DNA of 64,000 nucleotides from Ziziphus jujuba. Its lineage: Eukaryota > Streptophyta > Magnoliopsida > Rosales > Rhamnaceae. The notes below the pieces were generated by a model that saw only the letters and a list, made by a program, of their open reading frames with translations, had not been told where the DNA came from and ran no database searches. Where the stretch lies: NCBI RefSeq assembly GCF_031755915.1, contig NC_083390.1, positions 18,507,001 through 18,571,000 on the forward strand. The letters are read 5' to 3'. Both the position numbers and the translations under genes were made by a program. Shown in pieces: positions 39,001 to 50,415 of the stretch (positions are counted from its first letter, which is position 1; each line of letters starts with the position of its first letter).

Positions 39001-39769
39001 TAAGACCTATTTGGTAAGCAGGATATGATTGGATTAGTGTAGGGATTGGGATTATATGAGATAAAAATTAATCTAATCTTTTGTTTGGTTTCAATAAAAT
39101 TAGACCAATTTTTTTTTTATAATAACTAATAAAAATGAATATAAATTTTCAATAACATATTAATTTTAAAATTAATCCAAGTGATTTGAATTAGATTTCT
39201 TTATTTAATATTTTTTTAATTATTCACGTAACTTATTATATTATTAACATTAATTATCCAAATTGTATATATTATTTTGAATATCCAAAAAAATTCTTAA
39301 ATGTAACTATTATATTGCAAAAAAATAAAACAAAACTTAAACATGAGAGGAGGAAACCTAAAAAAGAAAAAAAAAATGAAAGCTGAAGATAAACAGAAAA
39401 AAAATACTGGAAGACAAAGAAAAACAATTAAAAAAAGTAGAAACTAAAACATTAGGAAAAAAAAAAAAACTAAAGATAGTAGAATGAAAAGAAACTAAAA
39501 GATAGAAAATAAAAATAACAATGTAAGGTAATTTAAAAAAAAAAAAAACTATGGTCGAGAGGTAGAAAAGAAAAAAAAATTAGAAAGTAAGTTTTTGCTA
39601 GAGTGGTATAATTTTATTCCGGGGATAGAAGTGGGATAATTTTATCCTGCTAGAATGGGATAATTTTGTGGGTTTAAGATTTTCTTTATTCTGTTAGCTG
39701 CTGCAGCATGGGATTAAGACTATTTTATCCTAATCCCAATCTTTATCGTGCTTACCAAATAGATTTTAA
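39001..39769. mobile_element. Tourist-like (PIF/Harbinger) MITE, about 763 bp
   Basis: The left end GACCTATTTGGTAAGCA (39004) and the inverted right end AAATCTATTTGGTAAGCA (ending 39766) form terminal inverted repeats. The inverted similarity continues into GATTGGGATTA. Both sides are flanked by TAA (39001-39003 and 39767-39769), as expected for PIF/Harbinger insertions. The interior is A-rich, with repeated GGGATAATTTTATCC-like motifs and no transposase frame, so the element is non-autonomous. Confidence 0.72.
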
Positions 39770-40544
39770 ATATTTAGATACAAAAATATGTATATATTCA
39801 AAATGTCTAAAATAATTAGGATTATGTGATCTAATATATTTAGATTGTCTTTTTTTAGACAATTTAGATATAATTTTCTTTTTTGTTTAGATATTTAAAA
39901 AGTGATGAAATGTTTCCACAATGTCCCATAAATATTATATACAATGCAAGCATGGAAAATGAAAAAGTAAAAACAAAGCTAATTAAACTAAGCAAAAAGA
40001 CAAGCAAATCAGAAGTTGGATATAGAAGATAAACAATTTTGATCAATTTTTATACTACTTTGATAGGTGTATATCTATCAGCTTTTTAATTAATTTTTTT
40101 ATTACTTGTTTGTTTGAGTAATTTTATGTCCATTCTCTCATTCTACTTCTATTTTATTTATTGAAATATTAGAAATCCCCTAATCAATGAGCCATTGGTT
40201 AGGTTTGGAAGTTTAAAGATTTCAAATAAATCTCATTTATTTTGTCTTCTTATTACTAATGACATTTATATTTCCAAGTTTATATTTAGTTCTTTTATGT
40301 GTCTAGGGTTTATAGGGTTCTAGATTTTAGGAGAGAAGCACCAATTTAGAGTGAGCACAACTTTTTGATTTTTCCCCAATCGGCGGCAGAACAAAAAGCA
40401 GTGGGTAAGTGGACCCAGAAAAAGAAAAATATTCTTTCTATTTATTTATTTATTTGGGGTGGGGGGTGGAGAATCTGAAGAAAACCTACCAACTTTTCTT
40501 AATTTTGCTTTTAGACACCACTTAATTCAACCCACATTTCCTGC
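39770..40544. other. Upstream region of the first VIT gene
   Basis: AT-rich, without coding matches. A G-rich patch GGGGTGGGGGGTGG lies at about 40456-40469. The core promoter is at the right end. Confidence 0.5.
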
Positions 40545-40552
40545 TATATAAA
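40545..40552 (+). promoter_or_regulatory. Probable TATA box of the first VIT gene
   Basis: TATATAAA sits 117 nt before the start codon at 40662, in CTGCTATATAAACCC. This fits a short 5' leader of roughly 80 nt. The transcription start is inferred. Confidence 0.6.
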
Positions 40553-40661
40553 CCCTTCAACTTAAGACTCCGAACACAAAAAAAAAAAAAAAACCACTTC
40601 AAGCATTTGTTTGGTTACTAATTTTCCTTTTCTCATATATTTTCCAAGAAAACAGTTTGAA

Positions 40662-41928
40662 ATGGAAGAAAATGGGTTTGCAGACTTAGAGAAGCAGATG
40701 TTGCTTCTCCATGATGTTCATGAAGAGAAACACTTCACGTCCAGTGAAGTCGTTCGTGACATCATCATCGGTGTATCGGACGGTCTCACCGTTCCGTTCG
40801 CCTTGGCGGCAGGTTTATCCGGCGCCGATGTTAGCTCCTCTATCATTCTCATTGCTGGTGTTGCTGAAGTTGCTGCTGGTGCCATTTCTATGGGGCTCGG
40901 CGGGTATTTTATTAATAATTTATCTCTCATAATATATTATTAATTTTTGTAATATGCTTAGTTTATTATTATTAATTTTTGTTAGGGACTAATTTATTAA
41001 TTAAGATAGCAAAAGGTATTATTGCAAATAGAACAAATTATAGAAAGTTAATTAATATTTCTTTGCTAGTGTGGGTTTATAATATACTTCATATATATGT
41101 GTATGGCAGGTATCTCGCAGCAAAAAGTGAAGCGGACCATTATATGAGAGAGCTAAAAAGAGAACAAGATGAAATCATCACTGTCCCTGAAATAGGTCTC
41201 TATTTATTATAGTCATTATTATTTAATTAATTAGATTGGATTAAATAAAATATCACATAAATCTGACATTATTAATTTTAAATGAAATATTCCATAGAGG
41301 CTGCTGAGGTTGCAGAGATATTGGCACAGTATGGGGCAGAACCACATGAATATGGGCCAGTGGTGAATGCTTTAAGGAGAAACCCCGAAGCATGGGTGGA
41401 TTTCATGATGAAGTAAGAAATTAATATTAATCTCATTAACATATTAATTAATCTTACTTAGAGTAATTAATTAGCGTTATATATATATAGAGTAATTAAT
41501 TAGCGTTATATATATATATATATATATTGAGGGTGGGAATTTGAGCTTGGGATTATTTTGCCGCTGGACAAGTACTTGATCAGTTAATGGGGATTAATAT
41601 TTAATTGATTAATAATATATAAAAATGCAGGTTTGAACTAGGGCTGGAAAAGCCAGATCCAATGAGAGCACTACAGAGTGCATTGACAATAGCAATTTCA
41701 TATATAATGGGAGGAGTGGTTCCATTGATGCCATACATGGTGATTCCAGCAGCAGATGAAGCTGTGGTAGCATCAGTAATATTGACAATAGTAGCATTGC
41801 TGATATTTGGTTTTGCCAAGGGATATTTCACTGGTAGCCAACCCTTCAAGAGTGCCATGCAGACTGCTTTAATTGGTGCCATTGCTTCTGCAGCTGCTTA
41901 TAGTATTGCTAAGGTTTTCAGAGCTTAA
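40662..41928 (+). CDS. VIT1: Vacuolar iron transporter, VIT1 type
   Basis: Four exons are 40662-40903, 41110-41195, 41298-41412 and 41631-41928 (TAA), with GT-AG junctions in phase. The product is 246 residues, the family's usual size (about 250). The protein is of the CCC1/VIT family, which exchanges Fe2+ for protons into the vacuole. TM1 and TM2 contain SDGLTVPFALAAGLSGA and AEVAAGAISMGLGGYLA. The cytoplasmic metal-binding region runs from about residue 90 to 155, and three hydrophobic segments follow to the C-terminus. As I recall the Eucalyptus VIT1 structure, its key D43, M80, E102, E105, E113, E116, M149 and E153 correspond here to D40, M77, E99, E102, E110, E113, M146 and E150, all present. 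It should be active. Related copies lie 15 and 23 kb downstream on the same strand. Confidence 0.95.
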
Positions 41929-43788
41929 TTATTAAGATATATATATATATATATATATATGTATCTTAATTTCTCTTTTATTTTTCTTGTCTTTTTTAAC
42001 TTGATTTTCTATTTAGGAGAACGGGATAGTGCGGTGTTTGGATTAACTAGTGAAGTAATGTTGCTTTGTACTTTTTACCTAGTTAATTAATATATATATA
42101 TATATATATTTAATTTCATAAGCAATTCACTTGCCTTAATAAACTTTTAATGCAAAACTAATGAAAGTTATGCAAATTGAATGAAAGTTCATCCTAGTAT
42201 CAATTTAGCAGTGAAAAAACAGTGTTCACTATTATAAACTCACAATAATTTTGAATTCAAATTTCTTGAAATGAAAAGCTAGCTCAAATGATTAAGATTG
42301 TCCTAATATCTAGATTAAATACACAAGGGAAGAGCATTCGGACTTTCCCTAATAGGCCAATGTAATTATTAATTTTGGATTAATGCTTGATTAAAGATTA
42401 TTAATATTGTTTGAAGTGTATATATATATATATATATATATGCAATATAAGCAAACGAGACCCCTAAACTGTCTGCCATATTTTAAGACCTTGACGATTA
42501 TTGAAATACTGGAAAATATATCACCTGGTTTTTGAAGTTCGATATTCCCCCATAAAGCACAATCATTGTGTTACCGATATGCATCAACAAAAGTATCTTG
42601 GACTATACATATAAATATTAATTATTTTATCCACACCTTTTCACCTAACTCTTTTTGAAGCTGGAAACTTGGTAATAATGATCAAAGTTAATATATATTA
42701 TTGATCACTTCCTGTTTCAAACGCTCTATATGCTGAAGAAAAATAAAATTAAAAAAAAAAAAAAGAAGAAGGGAAACTCCTCTATATCGTGTGTGTGTGT
42801 GTGTGTATATTATTCAGGTCATTATAAAATAAAAATGTGGCATCATTTAACCATGTGGTTCTTCCTGAGATACGTGTTAGGTTTTTAATTTGAAGGGCAA
42901 AAGTTAGGAAGGATGTAATAATGGCTTTCTCTCTCATATCTTTCATTTTCTTTTAATCTAGTATATGAAGGGGTCGAACTCAGTATCACTATGTGACGAA
43001 ATAGTGGTTTCTCCTCTAATCATTATCAAATTTCGTTTTTTAATTAATGTATATATGTATGTTATGTAGAAATTAACACCGTGTAAAAAAAAGGCTAAGT
43101 GGTTATTAACTACAGCCATTTAGAGAAATTTGCTAGGTTGGCACTTTTGAAAGAAAGCCAAGATTCCATTTGATACATCTCATTCCTAAGCTTCATGGAC
43201 TACAGTTGTCAACTGGATTGGGTAGGAAATTTGGTTTGCAACTCTAAATGGAAAAGTACTTTCTCAATTATTTTAAGAAGTCTAAAATATAATAACATTC
43301 CAGTTGCTTGGATTTTCACTTGGGCACCCTATCTTCATGCTAAAATTTCAGATTGCAGATTGCTTTTTCTAGATCTACTTAATTAGACGGTAGTCACACT
43401 TAAATTGGCAGCAAAATAAAGATATAATAATCTTAAGCCAGTAATTCTGGATCTTGAAAGGGAAACCCCATTTATAGTATATGATGATGCTGATGTGGAT
43501 AAGAACTATTTAATTTCAATACTTATGTATATAAGCGGAAAAAAAAAAAAATTAAAGAGGGATGTGAGATTTAGGTTAGAATATTGAGCCTGTAGGTGAG
43601 AAGGGATGTTTTTGATGGTTAGAAACAAAATTGAGGCATATGGCTTCAACAAAAATAAGCTGCTAATTATGTTCCTTTCATTTTCAGTCTCTCATTCAAT
43701 ATGTATATTAAGATGAAAATTTTTTTTTGGACGAAGTGATTGAGAAAGGGAACCGTGTGAATTAGCAGTACTAAGGCAAGACTATGGG
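41929..43788. other. Downstream flank of the first VIT gene, partly duplicated at 51.5-52.3 kb
   Basis: Several (TA)n runs (about 41938-41960, 42091-42108 and 42418-42441) and a (GT)n run near 42790 lie here. The part at 42290-43130 is a copy of 51560-52270. No further gene was recognised. Confidence 0.6.
42290..43130 (+). repeat. Segmental duplication, copy 1 (partner 51560-52270)
   Basis: The two blocks share, in order, CCTAATATC-AGATTAA, GGAAGAGCATT, CCCCCATAAAGCACAATCAT and TTTCAAACGCTC. They also share ATAAAATAAAAATGTGGCAT, AATTTGAAGGGCA and CTCTAATCATT. Small indels and (GT)n/(TA)n differences separate them. Confidence 0.8.
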
Positions 43789-44639
43789 TGTCAGGACCCG
43801 TCCAGAATTCCTCCTCCGGAACCCTAGACAGCCCTGATCCCAGGGAAATACCACCGAACCTTCCAACGGAAAATCCGGCAGCACCTCCCCTAAGGGATTT
43901 ACTTACCACAAATTTACCTGCACTGAAAACACACTTCAAAAATATCCCCTTATTCCTCCCACAAACTACAAATTGGTTCCACAAATTCCAGCACTTCAAA
44001 ATACAGTAATCCAGTGCAAAATAAATACAACAAGAATGAAAGAAATAGTACAACCGCAATAAAGAAGAACAGGGTACTTCACGAAGTAAAACAGCGAGGA
44101 AGATCAAGTCCGCTCCGAATGAACACCGACAACCTGGAACCTAGAGGAACGGAATTTAAGAGTGTGAGATGCTAATCATCTCAGTGAGCGACCCTACTAC
44201 TATACCATATAATATCACAGTAATAAGTATAAATAATAATTATTTGGAAATAATATTTTCTCTCACAACCCTTACAATTCTCTCAGTTGGAAAGGTTCCC
44301 CTTTTAAAACAATTTCACAAAACCCTTTATCCATATTCCCCGAAAACCAAGACATCAATTAAATACCATAAGCGGTAACAATTATATTTTTAATTCCAAT
44401 TCAGTTTCCAAACATTTTATTTTTTTAAAACACAGTTCTGAAAATCATTTGATGCACCCACTATATACCAGTGGCGCCAACAGTACCCAGCGTCCCAAGG
44501 TACCGCCAGACAGGAGGTTATAGAGAGAAACCGGCATACGGTCGCGTGGCGTCCCACAGCGCCGCTGCTAACCTGGTGTCCCGGCCAAAGGGGGGTGGCC
44601 GCCCTCTCCGATGGCATCCACAGGACACCCTCATAATAT

Positions 44640-44720
44640 CAACCGCGCGCTACTCACACCCACCTGCGCGCTAATCACATCACCTGCGCGCTAATCACAC
44701 CCACCTGCGCGCTAATCACA
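44640..44720 (+). repeat. Tandem ~20-bp repeats inside element A
   Basis: CACCTGCGCGCTAATCACA recurs three times, after a first variant GCGCGCTACTCACACC. Element B has only a single GTTAGCGCGC at the comparable place, so the array expanded in A. Confidence 0.75.
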
Positions 44721-45490
44721 ACCGTGTGCACACTAACCATATCACATATACCATATCACATAATCAGAACACCAGTACGTGCACGGTGCATCTAAAAATC
44801 ATAAAATCCATAAATTTAAATCATAAAACAAATTTCACATTTTTCATAAGCATAGCGGGCATAATCCATCCGCTTGAACCGGGAAATTCTCCACAATTTC
44901 CTTATAATCCATACCATAAATTCCATGATTTTCAAATCCACCAACTTCCAAATCCATCAATTCAAATATCCACATTTTCCCAATAGCATAAATAATTTCT
45001 CGAAATATCATAATCAAATCTCATAATATTCCATGGGCATATTTTATAAAAATTGAAATCACCAATATAACCAAATATTTTCTTTGAAATATTTGAAAAT
45101 CAAATCATGCCCAATTTACCATTAAAACCACACCAATTTCAAAATCCTCAAAACCATAAAATAATTCCACATGGCATAAATTGTAGAATTCGCATTTTCT
45201 TAAATCCAATAAATTCATAAATAATTCTACAATAAATTCAATAAATATTTGGCACATAGAAATTAAATTCCAAATATTTAATTCACACATAATATATTCA
45301 TCAATTAAATTCCCCAAAATTAATTTGAAGGTGGGTCACTCACCTGGAGCTCACAGACAGTCAAATAAATTAATATTTTATTCGGGTAAATAATACCCGG
45401 TATCTGGGGGGTCAAAACACAAACGATAACTAAAATTTACGAATCATATACCGAATCGAAGCTCGAGTGATGCTAATCACAGATCCGGTC

Positions 45491-46282
45491 TTAATTTCCG
45501 ATGATCGTACCCGACGGGGTTTGAATTTCGTCGGGAAGCTTTTCGGGTTTCGGCTCCGCAATTCTCCCAAACCGTCGCGAATTGGCGGAAACGGAAGTCG
45601 GATTTGGGTTCAGGAGGTCGAACACTGCGGACTGGAGCTGGCCGGAATTTTCGGGTACTCGCCGGAACAGTATTTTCCGGCGGGCCGCCACGTCACCGGC
45701 AACCATCGTCGGAACAGTATTTTCCGGCGGTGGCCGTTTGCTGTGAAATTTTGCAGATTTGTAGATCGTGAGGAGAGCAATCCAACGGGACCGACGGTGA
45801 GTAAAACGGAGGTCGGACGGCGGAGAAATCACCGTTTGAAGATTTTCGACCCCTCGCCGGAAAACGCTCCGATCCCGGCGCGTCGGTGGTCCGATGGCCG
45901 TGATTTTTGGTGGGTAGGCCGGACTTGAGGAGAGGATCAAGGCTGTCAGGCGCGTGTGGCCGGAAAATGGCCGGAACAGTGCCGATTCGCGGTGGCCGGC
46001 GGTGGAGGGGAAAAATCGCCGCCAAACTTCGGACATCCGATCCGGGCGCGTCCGGCGGCCGTTCGCCGTGAAATTTGGAGGTTTTGCCGGAAATGAGGTG
46101 GGCAAGCTTTCTGTCCGGTGCGTGTACAGTAACTCAACCGGAACAGTGGCAAAATCCGGTGGCCGGCGGTGGCTCTCTCTCTCTCTCTTTCTCTCTCCTC
46201 TCTCTCTTTCTCTCTCTTCTTTCTCTTTCTCTCTCTTCCCCGAGAGTTTTTCAAAATTAAAACCCTGCGTGACACTGTTCAT
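45491..46282 (-). other. 263-codon open frame in element A
   Basis: An Arg/Pro/Ser-rich frame starts in a low-complexity Glu-Arg stretch derived from a (TC)n run. It continues through AYPPKITAIGPPTRRDRS and FDLLNPNP to FGRIAEPKPEKLP. The same order of motifs occurs in a 269-codon frame of element B. No known domain was recognised. It may be a by-product of GC-rich sequence, so it is not called a gene. Confidence 0.4.
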
Positions 46283-46746
46283 GCCACGTGGACCACTCAG
46301 AAGCTGACACGTGGCATTTCACTGTTCACGACCCAAAAACATTAAAATAATACAGTATCCGATAAACTTCAAACGTCCATAACTTTTTAACCGGATGTCC
46401 GTTTTGAGCGTGCCGCTAGTCTGTGAACTCGTATCGACGAGCACTTCACAACCATGCATGAGTCAAAGCTCAATTCCCCATAAACAAAAAGTCAACTCCG
46501 GCACCCCTTGGACAGTTTGGACCGCAACTTGTTTCGTCCATAACTTTCAAACCGTAGCTCCGTTTTCGACGTGCTACCAGTCTACGAACTCGTGGCATCG
46601 TGCACTTCGCCACGGTGCCCTAGTCATCTCGAAATTCCCACCGAGTCAAAAAGTCAACTTTTGACCCCTTTGGTCAACGGTCAACGGTCAACCTCGGTCA
46701 ACGTGCACGGATTCCGGTGCGATTTGGGACGGGGTGTTACAATGGG

Positions 46747-47682
46747 TGACTTAAGATAATGTAGTATAGATATAAACATGTATTCATTGCCAAACAAACA
46801 AAATCATTGGCATTGAGGCCATTAAAAAAAGAAAGAAAGAAAGAAAGAAAGAGGGTTTTACCATGTATTTCTTTTCACTTCCTCTATGTAAAAAAACCAA
46901 CTATGATTTTCATGTACAGAAAATTTTCGGTTCTTGTGATTCCGTGCAAGGATTAGAATGCAAGGTAGTAGAAAATCTGTCGTCAAGTCGTACAAAGTCT
47001 GATCTTTTAGAAAGATTTTTTACAATGTTAAATAGATGGATTGCTTAAGACATCATGAGAGTGGTCAAAAAGGAGAATGTCACTTAGGATGAGAAGAGAA
47101 TAGTTTAAGAAAACATGTTTACATATTGTCTTGTAATAAAGAATACCTTTAATTAAACCGCATTTTCAAATTAAATTTCTTTTTTTTTTTTACGAATAAA
47201 TAGTCAATAAAAAATACAATATATACCAAAAAAATTTAAAAAATGATTCCTCATAATCAGCTTACTATAATTACTTTATATAATCATTGGTTATTTTTAT
47301 AACCATATAAGCTTGAATTTATACAATTAATCCAACAAAAAAAATGAATAAATTTCCAATTGAATGTGTCTAATTTTTGTGTAATTAAGCACGTGCAAAC
47401 ATGGAATAATCCAGTGTATATATACATTTGTTTGGATATAATTTAATTTGGAATTTTTATTAATTTAATATTTAATTATTGAAATATTCTTTTAATTATT
47501 GCTCATATATTGAAAAAGAATGGATTGTTCTACTAGAAAGCTTTAAATAGTCACAAGTACAAATAAAATTCATTAACAATGTAAAATGAAAAGTCCCACA
47601 TCGGAAATACAACAAATATATTGAGAAACTTTCCACCTATACATACATATATATACAGACTTCTACATATAATTAAAAGACT
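46747..47682. other. Spacer after element A
   Basis: A (GAAA)n run lies at about 46829-46852. A short open frame at 46863-47048 has no recognised relative. GTCCCACATCG at 47593-47603 matches the plant snRNA upstream element, but no snRNA follows. Confidence 0.55.
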
Positions 47683-48775
47683 TTAAAATATTTAAATTTA
47701 TTCTTATTAGAATTTAATTTTAATTAGTCAGTTGTTCTTAGTTAAAATTTTATTTTTTAAAGTTTTTTTAATCATTAAGGTAATTGCAATTGAATCTTAT
47801 AGATTTTAAAGCTATTGCTGTTGAATCTTGTAGATTATTTAGAAGCCAATTCAATATATGTTTAAAGTGGTACACATTGACATACATTTCTTGCATATTT
47901 AGAGAACAAAAGATTGTTGAAAATTTTTCTAACATATGTTTGAAGCGGTTTCCAACATGAAATGGTATACCCCAATGCACATTTCTTACATATTTATAAG
48001 ACAACATATTATTGAAAATTTTTCCAACATATTCCAAGGACAGTCAAAATTACATATTAATTGCTTTTTTTGTTTTCTATGTTATAAACCATTTTGTATT
48101 ACGGAATAAAAAATTTAAAAAAAAAATCTTTAACAAGTGGTTGAGAATTTTTCAAGAAAAATAATATAATTGGTAAGGGTAGTCTTAGTGTCATAGCTTC
48201 CATTTGAACTCTAATAAAATTTGATTTGACTGCTTATAAACTTTAAATTATTTAAGTTTATTCTTATTAAAATTTAATTTTAATTAGTCAGTTGTTTTTA
48301 GTTGAAATTTTATTTTTTAAAGTCTTTAATCATTAAGGCAATTGCAATTGAATTTTGTAGCTTTTTTTTTTTTTTGAATAGTTTTTTTACTTGGATAGTT
48401 TGAAGTTGTACACCTTGACGCATATTTCTTACATATTAGAAAATAATAGATTGTTGAAATTTTTTCCAACATATGTTTGAAGTGGTACACCCTAATGCAC
48501 ATTTCTTACATATTTAGAAAACAACATATTGTTGAAATTTTTATTTTAACATATTCCAACAACAGTCGAAATTACTATCAATTGATTTTTTTGTTTTCTA
48601 TGTTATAAACAATTTTGTATTACCAACGAAAAAAATTAAAAAAATCTTCAACAAGTGGTTGAGAAATTTTCAGGAAAAATTGTATAATTGGCAAGGGGTA
48701 ATCCCTGTGTCATAGCTTCTGTTTGAACTCCAATAAAATCTGATTTTTAGCTGCTTACAAATTTACAAAAAGATT
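47683..48775 (+). repeat. Two tandem copies of a ~550-bp non-coding unit with internal sub-repeats
   Basis: The unit beginning TTTATTCTTATTAGAATTTA near 47698 recurs near 48258. Both copies contain AATCATTAAGG-AATTGCAATTG, CAACATATGTTTGAAG, CCAACA-CAGTC-AAATTAC, TTGTTTTCTATGTTATAAAC and a terminal GTGTCATAGCTTC. Inside each unit a ~90-bp block (TTTGAAG...GTACACC...GCATATTTCTTACATATT...TTGTTGAAA) is itself repeated about twice. Confidence 0.8.
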
Positions 48776-50034
48776 TGTGTATTATTAATTCATCAAAAAG
48801 AAGGTTGGTGTACATTATTAAAGTGCCACAAGATCATGGAATACATGAGATTTTGTTTCATTTGATGGAGATCTCTAAAAAAGGCCAATTTTTTAAATTA
48901 CATTTTAGGTTAGCATCTCTCTCCTAATTATATTATATGAATATATAATATAAAAAATGGATAAATTTAGCACGATCGAATTCTATTTTTTTTTAATCAA
49001 AATTTTAGTATCTATGATTTAGAATTTTTTAAGTGAACATATTTTCATAAAAATAGAAAAATATCAATTTAATATCATTAAAAAACTATTATATAATTAA
49101 TTATTAAAATTTTGATAAAAAAATTTAATACATGTAACATTTCTCATAAAAAATAGTTTGACAGCACCTCGTGAAAAACCCTAAAATACATTTATTGGTA
49201 TATATAAAAATTAAGCCAACCTTTTTTATAACTTTCTTATTGTATTAATAAATTTTATTAGAACAGAGAAGCCTACCTTTCACCACGCCTGAAAGAGAAT
49301 ATAGGCCTGAAAATAAAGTGAGTCACTATTCGCTTTTGTCTAGTTAGTATTCACTTTTTAGTTTTTAGATGTTGTTGTTCCTGCTTGGCATGTCACTGCT
49401 GAGGGTTGAGGCTCCACTTGTGATGTGATTGCTCATGTCATGCGCTTCAGTACTCGTGCCCTTTGCTTTGAAACACCTATATCCAATTCAGATTGAGGTG
49501 TCTTGGTCGCTGGGTGCAATTTCTTCAAGGTGTCCATGTGGCCATGGGTCCCACGTATACTTGTTGAGTTGGCCTTCGATCATGAATGTTTGACTCTGAT
49601 CTTTCCTACCCAACACAAAAAGGTTGGTTTGGTTGGTTGGTAAAACCTAAATACATTTTAATGGTGCTTGGTATATTGGTATATTTATTTAAATTACAAA
49701 AAAACTCTAAAAAATTAAAATTAGCGATAAAGACTTGGGGTTTATTTGAATATATATATATATATATATATGACAGCACTGTGGTTAAAATGAAAACTGC
49801 ATTTCTAGAAAAAGAAAAATGTAAGAGAAAAATACAGAAGCTTAAAAGCCGCACTAGATTAGAATATATATATATATATAAATATTTGAAAAACCCAGAA
49901 AAAGCAAGCATCCAATTATCGTACATACACTGAGTTAAAAATCCACAAAGAGGAAAAAGTCATCTCACTCACACCATAACCCACGTTCTAAAGCACTGAT
50001 ACATTATTTAATAGAAAAACTAGAATTTAAAAAT
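48776..50034. other. AT-rich spacer with an unexplained GC-richer island (49260-49610)
   Basis: Mostly AT-rich with (TA)n at about 49752-49770 and 49865-49880. The island at 49260-49610 has balanced composition but no frame that I recognise on either strand. Confidence 0.5.
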
Positions 50035-50415
50035 GGGCCAGAAATATCAACAGCCTTAACACCAGGCTTCTTCGCCTCCTCTTTTGGAACAGGCTCTTTG
50101 AGAACTCCATTCTCCATGCTGATCTTTACTTAATGCATCCATCCATTCTCTAGCCTAGTCTTTACTTAATGCATCCATCTTAGCATTTTTAGACCGTTTA
50201 TACCGGTGAAGAAACTTCTCACTGCTCCTCTCTATCCAATATCATTTATAATTCTTCTTCTCTTGTTCTTTGTCCCTGTCTCCAATGATCTGCAGTATTC
50301 TGTCATCTTCAAATTCAACCTCCAATATCTCTTTCAGGAAGAATAACCTTGAAAACATGAGTTTCAAGGGTCTTCTTCTGATCAATAGAGGAGAAGAGAC
50401 AAAAAGTATAGATTT
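50035..50415 (-). pseudogene. Cytosolic class I small heat-shock protein (HSP20) pseudogene
   Basis: On the minus strand the alpha-crystallin domain is readable in pieces. At about 50400-50345 it gives THVFKVILP, and at 50340-50245 EVEFEDDRILQIIGDRDKEQ in a shifted frame. After a stop it continues with WIERSSEKFLHRYK and NAKMDALSK. Finally, at about 50130-50035, it gives [20 protein letters not shown] and KAVDISG. Intact class I members have VERSSGKFLRRFRLPENAKM and MENGVLTVTVPKEE, so the identity is clear. There are at least two disruptions, a 36-bp tandem duplication, loss of the TVT core strand and no recognisable N-terminal arm. The protein family are ATP-independent chaperones. This copy is dead. 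Confidence 0.85.
50108..50179 (+). repeat. 36-bp tandem duplication inside the HSP20 pseudogene
   Basis: CATTCTC-(8 variable bases)-TCTTTACTTAATGCATCCATC occurs twice with a 36-bp period, equal to twelve codons of the former reading frame. The two copies differ at a few bases. Confidence 0.75.

Larger units (their letters stand above)
43789..46741 (-). mobile_element. Solo-LTR-like element A (2953 bp) with 5-bp target-site duplication
   Basis: The element starts TGTCAGGACC and ends GGGGTGTTACA, so it has TG...CA termini. It is flanked on both sides by ATGGG (43784-43788 and 46742-46746), a 5-bp target-site duplication as left by LTR-retrotransposon integrase. No gag, protease, reverse transcriptase or integrase frame is inside and no internal repeat of the ends is present, so a solo LTR is the simplest reading. 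A related element lies inverted at 52749-55659. The minus sign only records that, read on this strand, it begins TGTAACACCCCG. The GC-rich interior holds long open frames. Confidence 0.78.

Noticed and set aside
42960..43030. GGGTCGAACTCAGTATCAC as a tRNA-like box B
   Set aside because: No cloverleaf can be drawn around it, and the duplicate copy at about 52090 has lost the motif.
43667..44107. 146-codon open frame on the minus strand
   Set aside because: It crosses the boundary of element A at 43789 and shows no domain, so it is a chance frame.
45467..46307. Several overlapping open frames on both strands in element A as genes
   Set aside because: They arise in GC-rich LTR sequence with few stops. 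Only the frame shared with element B is kept, as an open question.
47593..47655. GTCCCACATCG, the plant snRNA upstream element, followed by TATATATA
   Set aside because: The spacing to the TATA-like run is about 44 bp, not the ~33 (Pol II) or ~23 (Pol III) expected, and no U-snRNA sequence follows. The same motif is common in plant repeats.
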